In this document: one piece after another, positions 39,950-45,676 of the stretch
How positions within the stretch are numbered: the stretch's first letter is position 1
How the letters are laid out: each line of letters begins with the position of its first letter
DNA from: a virus
Reading direction: 5' to 3' (one strand)
IMG/VR virus record: IMGVR_UViG_3300013093_002163
Span: 1 to 45,676 of that record
Length of the DNA: 45,676 nucleotides
The notes under the pieces: model-generated
Seen by the model: the letters and a program-made list of their open reading frames with translations, nothing else
Told to the model about the DNA's origin: nothing
The model's database searches: none
Translations under genes and position numbers: made by a program

Positions 39950-40714
39950 TTATCGTGGAGCAAATTCCTGTTGAAGTTTGATATTATCAAAAAACTCTTT
40001 CTTGGCACCAGCATCTTCCTTGAAGAAGCCTTTTAACACAGTAGTCTGTGTCAAACTGCTATGCGCCATAATTCCTCTATTCTCACAGCATCCATGTGTG
40101 GCTTGAATATAAACAGCTACATGTTCACTGTCAGTGGCCTTGCTGATTTCTCGAGCAATGTCATTACATAGTTCTTCTTGTAATGTACCACGACGAGCAC
40201 ACCACTGAGCAATGCGAGTATACTTGCTGAGACCAATGAGCTTATTGGCGGCAATAATACCAATGTAGGCAACACCGCTAACGGGTTGGTGATGATGACT
40301 ACACATACTACGCAACTCACTGCGAACCACAAGCATACCCTCATAACGATCTTCACTGTCATTTGGAAATGCTGTTGCGTCTGGTGCTGGTTCATATCGT
40401 CCACTCATTACTTCATTAAAGTACATTTTAGCCAGCCGTTTTGCTGTACCTTTGCTGTTAGGATCGTTCTCACGATCAATAAGCAATGCGTCCAGTACTT
40501 GTTCAAAAGCCTGTGTTGCTTCTTTAATCAACTGCTCTTTATGTTCTTCTGTGACATATTCCGAAATATTATCGCCTGCCCAGAAGCGTTTGCCTTCACG
40601 TTTCATTTTAAAACGAAGAACATCTGCTAGATTACTTTCTTTGTAATCTTTGTTGTCATCGTCTTGCATTTCAGCGCCAACTAAGATATTTTGATATATT
40701 CTTGATTCAGTCAA
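39950..40714 (-). CDS. folE: GTP cyclohydrolase I
   Basis: A 254-residue enzyme that converts GTP to dihydroneopterin triphosphate, the first step to folates and, with QueD, to 7-deazaguanines. Zinc ligands fit CSHHHQ (canonical CEHH) and the HGC of THGCCENRGI. VAYIGIIAANKLIGLSKYTRI and GTLQEEL are family motifs. The N-terminal about 60 residues are extra and charged. The start is TTG at 40714, with GGAG 6 nt upstream; a TTG at 40726 would include that site. A TTGACA-N17-TACAAT promoter lies just before. Confidence 0.92.
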   Translation of the reverse strand: MTESRIYQNILVGAEMQDDDNKDYKESNLADVLRFKMKREGKRFWAGDNISEYVTEEHKEQLIKEATQAFEQVLDALLIDRENDPNSKGTAKRLAKMYFNEVMSGRYEPAPDATAFPNDSEDRYEGMLVVRSELRSMCSHHHQPVSGVAYIGIIAANKLIGLSKYTRIAQWCARRGTLQEELCNDIAREISKATDSEHVAVYIQATHGCCENRGIMAHSSLTQTTVLKGFFKEDAGAKKEFFDNIKLQQEFAPR

Positions 40715-40733
40715 TTTATTCTCCAATAGTATG

Positions 40734-40762
40734 ATTGTATAATATTATTTAGGTTCTGTCAA
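40734..40762 (-). promoter_or_regulatory. Sigma70-like promoter before folE
   Basis: On the minus strand a perfect TTGACA (40762-40757) and TACAAT (40739-40734) are 17 nt apart. The -35 box lies in the last codons of ugd. A start near 40727 gives a leader of about 12 nt. Confidence 0.7.
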
Positions 40763-41692
40763 GCGCAATATAGTATTTTTCTTTACCGCGGCGTCCAAAA
40801 CATTCAATGGAACACCTTGCTGTTCGGCAAACTTCAATAACGCACTTGTGTCTTTGGGAAAACAAGCGCCACCGAAACCATATTGTCCATCTGGCCCTGG
40901 AACCATCATATGACTACTGCCAATACGTTTGTCTGCCTTAATCATATTGGCAATCTTATCATAGTCTAAACCGCATTTATCGGCAAGTTGTTTCAACTCG
41001 TTCATGAAAATAACCTTGGTGCTCATAAAACAGTTGATAGCATACTTGGCTAGACTGGCTTCTCCAATTGAGCAATATGACACATGATGTAGGTCAGATT
41101 GACCAAGTTTGATCAAACGTTCGGCTTCACGCTTGTATGCCATGACACGACCTCCAATAATGGCAAATGATCCTCGAGCATAGTCCATTACAGCATTAGC
41201 CGCAGTTAAAAATTCTGGAGCATGGACTAGATTGGGATATTTTAAATTTAACTGTTCATATACATCTGGCGGTGCGGTACATTTACTGATAATGACACCG
41301 TGATAGTTCATGCGTGATAATTTTTCTAGCACATCTTCTAATATGCTGGTATCACAAGTTCCATCATCATCTTGTGGAGTTGGCACACAGACAAATACGC
41401 CATCACAATTTTCTAAATCTTGATATGTATGTTTGCTTCGTTTTGAATCACTGTCAATTAGTTTTAAACTACAAGTGGTATCCATTGCTTCTTTGATAGC
41501 ATTGCCAACAAACCCCAACCCAATAATACCAACGTTAGTTCTTTGATCGATATGATTAAATGAAATTGTTGCTCCACCTAATGTGCCAGGCATCTGCATG
41601 GTCACCGATTGTGGTGAAGTTAATGATTGAATTTGTGCGGTGGTTAGTGCGCTGAGTGACCCGACATTTAAACTTCCATAACTGTTACTCAT
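40745..41692 (-). CDS. ugd: UDP-glucose 6-dehydrogenase-like enzyme
   Basis: A 315-residue member of the UDP-glucose/GDP-mannose dehydrogenase family. GLGFVG (58-63) binds NAD; Lys216 in SLAKYAIN and Cys277 with Lys280/Asp281 in GGACFPKD form the active site for two-step oxidation. It would make UDP-glucuronate, the substrate of the UXS enzyme at 26286. It is shorter than bacterial Ugd (about 390-450), lacking most of the C-terminal substrate domain, and has a Ser/Thr/Gln-rich extension of about 50 residues before the Rossmann fold. It overlaps the 78-aa gene by 8 nt. Confidence 0.88.
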   Translation of the reverse strand: MSNSYGSLNVGSLSALTTAQIQSLTSPQSVTMQMPGTLGGATISFNHIDQRTNVGIIGLGFVGNAIKEAMDTTCSLKLIDSDSKRSKHTYQDLENCDGVFVCVPTPQDDDGTCDTSILEDVLEKLSRMNYHGVIISKCTAPPDVYEQLNLKYPNLVHAPEFLTAANAVMDYARGSFAIIGGRVMAYKREAERLIKLGQSDLHHVSYCSIGEASLAKYAINCFMSTKVIFMNELKQLADKCGLDYDKIANMIKADKRIGSSHMMVPGPDGQYGFGGACFPKDTSALLKFAEQQGVPLNVLDAAVKKNTILRLTEPK

Positions 41693-41921
41693 TAGTTAAT
41701 CCCATAAAAATATATTCTCTTTCTGTTACATTCGCAATAGGTTTCAACCAACCTCTATCAATACAATCTGCTATTATTTGTGCGTAATTATACGGACATT
41801 GATTTGAAATTTCAAATCCCGCTCTTGGTGTTACAGTAATATTTCCTTTGATAAGGAAATTTTTATCACCAGGTTTAATGGTTTTAGTAGTTTTCTTTGC
41901 TATTGTGAATGTTGTAGCCAT
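41685..41921 (-). CDS. Small phage protein (78 aa), function unknown
   Basis: A small beta-rich protein with KKTTKTIKPGDK and a conserved-looking ISNQCPYNYAQIIADCIDRGWL segment. The ATG has no ribosome site; a hairpin and a promoter -10 box lie directly upstream, so the mRNA may be nearly leaderless. It overlaps ugd by 8 nt and may couple its translation. Confidence 0.68.
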   Translation of the reverse strand: MATTFTIAKKTTKTIKPGDKNFLIKGNITVTPRAGFEISNQCPYNYAQIIADCIDRGWLKPIANVTEREYIFMGLTNE

Positions 41922-41941
41922 ACACTATACTAACATAGTGT
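41922..41941 (-). repeat. Inverted repeat abutting a start codon
   Basis: A perfect 7-bp inverted repeat ACACTAT / ATAGTGT (41922-41928 and 41935-41941) with a 6-nt loop ends one base before the ATG at 41921. It overlaps the -10 box of the promoter, so it may be an operator or part of the promoter. Confidence 0.5.
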
Positions 41942-41955
41942 TTGGATTATGTCAA
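41927..41955 (-). promoter_or_regulatory. Sigma70-like promoter TTGACA-N17-TAGTAT
   Basis: On the minus strand a perfect TTGACA (41955-41950) is followed after 17 nt by TAGTAT (41932-41927). The TGA of the -35 box is the stop codon of the upstream metallopeptidase-like gene. The predicted start is at or next to the ATG at 41921. Confidence 0.55.
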
Positions 41956-42686
41956 CGATAAATCCAGTCTTTTGATTGAAAAGGTTTAGAAACTTGACTA
42001 CGATTTAGATAGTATATACATCGTTTTTTAATTCGCCTACACACACGATGATCGCTATCCCAATTAAATGCCTTTAGATAATAACGCCATGTATCATAAT
42101 ATCTACGTTTGCCCTTTTGTGGTTCATCAAAATATGTAACTATACGTTTCATATCTCCATTAAATTTTTCATTTAGTTCACAGGCCATGTTAAATGCGTG
42201 TGCGTCTATCTCATCGTTATCGCCTAGGTACTCTTGATGTTCCCGCTGTTGACGAGATTCGGCTGTGCTTTTATAACCAGGAAGTTCTTTAAATTTACGT
42301 TTACGAGCCTGACGCATGTGTATTACTTCATGTAATATAACATCGGCAATCCTATTACATAATCTTTTAAATCTATAATTGGTAATTTCAATAGTTTTAT
42401 CGGTTTTACGATAACACATCAATAATTCAATACTTTTTTTACGCTTCATATCATATTCGGTATGATACATGCCGCCTACCCATACTTGATTTGGATCTAT
42501 TTTTTCTTCGTAACTCTTTCGGCTACGAATGGGCATGTATTTTTTAATATGTCTGGTAATACGTTTATCAAATTCTGCTATAGTTATTCGTTGTTTGACA
42601 ACAAGATCTTTGACCATATAGACCATGTCTATGATGGATTCTTTATCCCACGCACTCCAATCATATTTTGATATCGATGCAGACAT
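41952..42686 (-). CDS. HExxH metallopeptidase-like protein
   Basis: A 244-residue basic protein. HEVIH at 119-123 is the zinc-binding HExxH motif within ILHEVIHMRQ, and GDNDEIDAHA (155-164) provides Glu159 as a likely third ligand. The C-terminus is Arg/Lys/Tyr-rich. Phage proteins of this kind are annotated as putative zinc peptidases; a substrate is unknown. AGGGGA precedes the ATG, and an exact TATAAATA late octamer lies 22 nt upstream, suggesting late expression and perhaps virion maturation. Confidence 0.75.
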   Translation of the reverse strand: MSASISKYDWSAWDKESIIDMVYMVKDLVVKQRITIAEFDKRITRHIKKYMPIRSRKSYEEKIDPNQVWVGGMYHTEYDMKRKKSIELLMCYRKTDKTIEITNYRFKRLCNRIADVILHEVIHMRQARKRKFKELPGYKSTAESRQQREHQEYLGDNDEIDAHAFNMACELNEKFNGDMKRIVTYFDEPQKGKRRYYDTWRYYLKAFNWDSDHRVCRRIKKRCIYYLNRSQVSKPFQSKDWIYR

Positions 42687-42708
42687 GTTGTCCCCTATTA
42701 ACTATGTA

Positions 42709-42716
42709 TATTTATA
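42709..42716 (-). promoter_or_regulatory. Exact T4-type late promoter TATAAATA
   Basis: The minus strand reads TATAAATA in the 39-nt gap before the metallopeptidase-like gene, 22 nt from its ATG at 42686. It is the best-placed exact match to the T4 late consensus in the window. Confidence 0.6.
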
Positions 42717-42725
42717 ATTGTACAG

Positions 42726-43508
42726 TTATTCCCAATTTTCTCCTGTCTTAGAATTGTATTTTTTTGCCGGATCATAGCGGGCAAATTGCTCATAATAGTG
42801 CGGCTCATCGGGAAGAACCCGTTTTCCGGTAAAATATTCACCAATATGATTGATTAAGTTTTGCCCATTTGAATTTTTCAAATGTCCGCTTCTCAATCCC
42901 AATTCCATAAACAATGCCTTGCCAACCATGCCCTCATTAAAGTTAATATCTCCCCAATTGGTTTGTGGGAAGTTCTTTTTGTAAAATGCGCTATAGGGGA
43001 ATTTAACACGGTCTAGACTGTATAAACTAGCCATGGGACTAAAATCAACTTTTTCAAACTCATACCTATAGTTTTGAAATATACGGTCATTGTCACGAGC
43101 GGCTGTTTCTAATTCATTTCCGTACCATTTCTGACGTTTGAGCACGATTTGGCTGAGGCCGGGATCTTGTTGTAATAGGGCAACAAGATCTAGAATTTTA
43201 ATAGGTTCTAATATTTCTACATCATCTTCTTGATGCCATACGTAGTCGTAGTCTTTATCCCGTATTAGATTCCAAAATTCAGTCCACGTAACACTCAGCC
43301 CAAGATTTTCCTGATGTAGATATACTTGATTGTACCCATATTTACGAACCAGCGTATCAATGAACAAATCGTCTCTTCCCATGGGATAGTCGTCGATGAA
43401 TACGCTATCAACTTCACACCCTTCCCAATTTAAATATAGTTGGGATTTCAGTGTTCGTGTTAGATATTCAATCCGATTTGTAGAAAAAATTACTCGGCAG
43501 ATTTTCAT
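42726..43508 (-). CDS. GT-A-fold (GT2-like) glycosyltransferase
   Basis: A 260-residue protein with a Rossmann-like start (MKICRVIFSTNRIEYLTRTL), a glycosyltransferase VFIDD region (36-40) and an acidic metal motif EDD at 94-96 (WHQEDDVEI). The C-terminus (WGDINFNEGMVGKALF...) matches the acceptor side of family 2 enzymes. Donor and acceptor are unknown. It overlaps the oxygenase gene by 4 nt, and that gene overlaps a GT4 gene by 4 nt, making a three-gene translation unit. Confidence 0.8.
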   Translation of the reverse strand: MKICRVIFSTNRIEYLTRTLKSQLYLNWEGCEVDSVFIDDYPMGRDDLFIDTLVRKYGYNQVYLHQENLGLSVTWTEFWNLIRDKDYDYVWHQEDDVEILEPIKILDLVALLQQDPGLSQIVLKRQKWYGNELETAARDNDRIFQNYRYEFEKVDFSPMASLYSLDRVKFPYSAFYKKNFPQTNWGDINFNEGMVGKALFMELGLRSGHLKNSNGQNLINHIGEYFTGKRVLPDEPHYYEQFARYDPAKKYNSKTGENWE

Positions 43509-44056
43509 CCGTAGTGTGCTGTGTTAAAAAAGAAGGTTTGAAATAATCTACCATTTTGTAGATTATCACCAAAATAATCTAAACTAGCATGAAACAAATT
43601 ACCACGATAGATTACCAGTCTGTTATACTTGTTGCCTATGGTATCAAATAAATCCCATTTGGTATAATCATAGCCCTCATAATCCTGCGTGGATTTTTCA
43701 TATTCACCCGACGCCTTGTGTCTAAACAAACCTGTGCCACCAGTATGCGGAGCATCGGGTGTTAGATAACATACACCGGCCCACATATTATTATAGTCAG
43801 TATGTATCCAAGTTCTATCGTTAGCAGTGGCTATTTGGAACGCTCCGGTATATCCACTATCCTCTAACCAGTCGGTTACTCCGCCGGCAAATAACATGAT
43901 ATGGTTAATGGCATGTTTAATATCGTGTGATAGATACGGAGCGGTTCTTGCTCCAGGAAAATTACCCCTAACCTCAAACGGTTGTTGTAGCGCATAGCTA
44001 CGCACAGTGTCTGGACTAGAATAAAAGTCATCAATTATAAGTACGTTTGTTCTCAT
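43505..44056 (-). CDS. 2OG-Fe(II) oxygenase-like protein (DUF6445 type)
   Basis: A 183-residue protein. WIHTDYN (83-89) gives the HxD iron pair His85/Asp87; His156 in GNLFHASLDYFGD is the distal iron ligand, and Arg170 in NGRLFQTFFF would bind 2-oxoglutarate. The start (VLIIDDFYSSPDTVR) is typical of the family. It would hydroxylate an unknown target. It lies between two glycosyltransferase genes with 4-nt overlaps on both sides, hinting at a hydroxylate-then-glycosylate sequence. That order is inference. Confidence 0.78.
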   Translation of the reverse strand: MRTNVLIIDDFYSSPDTVRSYALQQPFEVRGNFPGARTAPYLSHDIKHAINHIMLFAGGVTDWLEDSGYTGAFQIATANDRTWIHTDYNNMWAGVCYLTPDAPHTGGTGLFRHKASGEYEKSTQDYEGYDYTKWDLFDTIGNKYNRLVIYRGNLFHASLDYFGDNLQNGRLFQTFFFNTAHYG

Positions 44057-45081
44057 GGTTTATAAAAATTTAAATCTTCCAAGTTTCTAAAGTATTCGTC
44101 AAATCTATCATGTACTGCTTGATCACTACAGTTGTTTATAGCCCAATCTCTACAGGCCTTCTTATTGATTTTATCAATGTTATTAATGGCAAATACAATG
44201 TCCCTAAATGTACGGCAACGGAATCCTGTAAATCCGTGTTGTACAGTTTCAGTAAACCCACCCCAATCTGTGGTAATAGCAGGGGTACCACTCATAAACC
44301 CTTCTACTACCATGTTACCAAATGGTTCAACATAATACGTTGGTCCAATGATAGCCTGTGCCTTGCTCATTAATTGTCGACGCTGTTCAGCATCGCATAG
44401 TCCTACTAGTGTAACATGCTCGGGTACTTCACCTGGTGGGTAGCCAAGGGCAGTTAAATCTCCAGGACCAGCAATGATTAATTTTTTGCCAGTGGCCTGT
44501 GTGGCCTGTATGGCAAGGTGAACACCTTTACTTTCTATTACACGACCAAAATACAAGAAGTAATCGTCCTTGTCTTCAGTATATTCAAATTCTTCTGGAG
44601 TAATGGCATTATAGATAACACCATCCCACCAACTAGGATTCATTAGCATACCACGTTCACCATAGAACATGTGCATGTGTGCGTAACTAGTGAACACTCT
44701 AAAGTCAGCAAAAATAGTATGAGTAGCATAACCAATGCTAGGTTCTACAATTTTTAAATCGCTGTTGGCTTCGGCGGCACCTTTGTTGGCAATGCCGTAC
44801 ATACATACTACCATGTCGCCTGGTTGTTTACGAGTGGCAATTTCTTTACCAGCACGATCATTGTAGACAACAACATTTACTTCAAGATTTTCATTTATGA
44901 TATCTAAGCATTGTACTGTCTCGCAGTCGACTTCAGTTCCGGGGATACTATAATGAATACATTTCCAACCTTTCTTGGTCATGTAGTGTATAAATTTCCA
45001 TGTACTGATAGCAAAAGGATCCATTCTGTTATTAAGGTTAACAGGACCATAGGGGTTTGATAAGATGTGTAATGTTGTCAT
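44053..45081 (-). CDS. GT-B-fold (GT4-like) glycosyltransferase
   Basis: A 342-residue protein. The C-terminal half has the GT4 signature: FLYFGRVIESKGVHLAIQA, KKLIIAGPGD, and EPFGNMVVEGFMSGTPAITT followed by GGFTE, in which the first Glu contacts the nucleotide sugar. The N-terminal half is a shorter Rossmann domain. The donor is unknown. It begins the GT4-oxygenase-GT2 unit. The ATG follows only 8 nt after a TATAAT box, so the mRNA may have almost no leader. Confidence 0.87.
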   Translation of the reverse strand: MTTLHILSNPYGPVNLNNRMDPFAISTWKFIHYMTKKGWKCIHYSIPGTEVDCETVQCLDIINENLEVNVVVYNDRAGKEIATRKQPGDMVVCMYGIANKGAAEANSDLKIVEPSIGYATHTIFADFRVFTSYAHMHMFYGERGMLMNPSWWDGVIYNAITPEEFEYTEDKDDYFLYFGRVIESKGVHLAIQATQATGKKLIIAGPGDLTALGYPPGEVPEHVTLVGLCDAEQRRQLMSKAQAIIGPTYYVEPFGNMVVEGFMSGTPAITTDWGGFTETVQHGFTGFRCRTFRDIVFAINNIDKINKKACRDWAINNCSDQAVHDRFDEYFRNLEDLNFYKP

Positions 45082-45089
45082 ATATCTTA

Positions 45090-45116
45090 ATTATACTTTA
45101 TAAAATGTCAGGTCAA
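45090..45116 (-). promoter_or_regulatory. Sigma70-like promoter before the GT4 gene
   Basis: On the minus strand a perfect TATAAT (45095-45090) lies 15 nt after TTGACC (45116-45111). The spacer is short, so the -35 match may be partly fortuitous. The -35 overlaps the U tract of the upstream terminator. Confidence 0.5.
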
Positions 45117-45143
45117 AAAAATAGGGTACCTAAGTACCCTATT
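45115..45143 (-). terminator. Rho-independent terminator after the phosphoesterase gene
   Basis: A perfect 10-bp stem AATAGGGTAC / GTACCCTATT (45120-45129 and 45134-45143) with a 4-nt loop is followed on the minus strand by a run of T (45119-45115). It begins 2 nt after the stop of the phosphoesterase gene. Confidence 0.85.
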
Positions 45144-45144
45144 C

Positions 45145-45676
45145 TCACATCGTAGGACCGTTGCCGTTCCTAAATCCTGTTTCGCCACCTTCATCATGAA
45201 TACGTTGGATAACATCTTCAAATAAGATAGGCGCAAAGTCTGGTGTTTGTTCTACGCAAACGCAATGATAACGAACATCGTTCTCATCGCTATATAAAAT
45301 AGCACCAGTCCTAGCATCAACTCCGCGAGCTTTCTTAACACGATTGGCGTGTAAGTGTCCGTGAATGTTAACACCAAAACGACCTAAACTTGCTTCGTGA
45401 ACAGGAATATGGCTTAAAATCATTCCGTCCATAACATGATAGGCCCGTAATTCTCTAAAGTATTGTCTAAACTCGTCATCGCGAAAAATGTCGTGGTTAC
45501 CACGGATCAAGACCTTGTCACCGTTTAATCTAGCCAATGTGGGCAATGCTCTGCGGTTAATAACCACATCACCTAAAAAATATATTTTGTCGTTTGGCTT
45601 AACACGCTCGTTATAGACTTTAACAAGATGTTCGTCCATTTCTTCAGCGGTGTCCCACGGCCGTAACTTGGTCACA
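45145..45676 (-). CDS. Calcineurin-like metallophosphoesterase, N-terminus outside the window
   Basis: The reading frame is open to the right edge, so the apparent GTG start near 45675 is not the true one. The visible 177 codons show FLGDVV (GD), IRGNHD (GNHD), LSHIPVH and IHGHLHANR (GHxH), the metal-binding motifs of the family; the first DxH motif should lie beyond the edge. Phage members are often annotated as putative phosphoesterases acting on nucleotides or nucleic acids. A strong terminator follows. Confidence 0.9.
   Translation of the reverse strand, partial: VTKLRPWDTAEEMDEHLVKVYNERVKPNDKIYFLGDVVINRRALPTLARLNGDKVLIRGNHDIFRDDEFRQYFRELRAYHVMDGMILSHIPVHEASLGRFGVNIHGHLHANRVKKARGVDARTGAILYSDENDVRYHCVCVEQTPDFAPILFEDVIQRIHDEGGETGFRNGNGPTM

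Overview
The window looks like part of the genome of a T4-like tailed phage (myovirus) from an aquatic environment. It has tightly packed, mostly overlapping genes, nearly all on the minus strand. It carries a T4-type clamp-loader large subunit, a gp31/GroES-like co-chaperonin, PhoH, a short tail fibre with a collar domain, and many small proteins of the kind shared by marine and freshwater T4-like phages. No photosynthesis genes, integrase, insertion sequence, CRISPR array or tRNA gene was seen. The host cannot be told from the sequence.

Layout, left to right. 1-2008: lysis block (GH19 endolysin cut by the left edge, a small protein, two lipoproteins including an o-spanin-like one, and a spanin-like membrane protein). 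1983-3240: two unrecognised conserved-type proteins. 3367-4125: phoH, one of only three plus-strand genes. 4183-8426: replication and chaperone block (membrane protein, gp44 clamp loader, zinc-ribbon microprotein, cytidylyltransferase, GroES-like protein, a DnaE-like fragment). 8428-22388: virion adhesion block, with a collar-domain fibre, three consecutive collagen-like fibre proteins (615, 522 and 1292 aa), an Ig-like-repeat protein and another fibre or baseplate protein. 22446-26261: auxiliary genes (Fe/Mn superoxide dismutase, a membrane-anchored basic protein, a GIY-YIG homing endonuclease, UV-damage endonuclease, an AbrB-like protein). 26286-28621: sugar-nucleotide genes (UDP-glucuronate decarboxylase, RmlD-like reductase, cytidylyltransferase). 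28624-33430: QueD-like protein, ClpP, a 2OG-Fe(II) oxygenase and small proteins. 33527-38993: small phage proteins with a glutamine amidotransferase and a MazG-like enzyme. 39011-45676: glycosyltransferases, GTP cyclohydrolase I, UDP-glucose dehydrogenase, an HExxH protein, a second oxygenase and a phosphoesterase.

How the genes may work together. Ugd (40745-41692) and the UDP-glucuronate decarboxylase (26286-27224) together could convert UDP-glucose to UDP-xylose. Three glycosyltransferases and two cytidylyltransferases are also present. The collagen-like fibres are made of Gly-Tyr-Thr/Gly-Ser-x triplets with threonine in the collagen Y position, so they are plausible targets for glycosylation; this is inference. 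GTP cyclohydrolase I and a QueD-like protein suggest pterin or 7-deazaguanine chemistry.

Regulation visible in the sequence. NNTAAATA octamers (T4-late-promoter type) lie about 20-65 nt before structural and some auxiliary genes. Sigma70-like promoters, most with an exact 17-nt spacer, lie before several auxiliary operons, some overlapping the end of the preceding gene. Five genes that are easy to miss were read directly from the sequence: 1-570, 5450-5602, 28463-28621, 33527-33676 and 38826-38993. No stretch over 300 bases lacks a gene; the longest gap is 23280-23460, which holds candidate promoters and a terminator-like hairpin.
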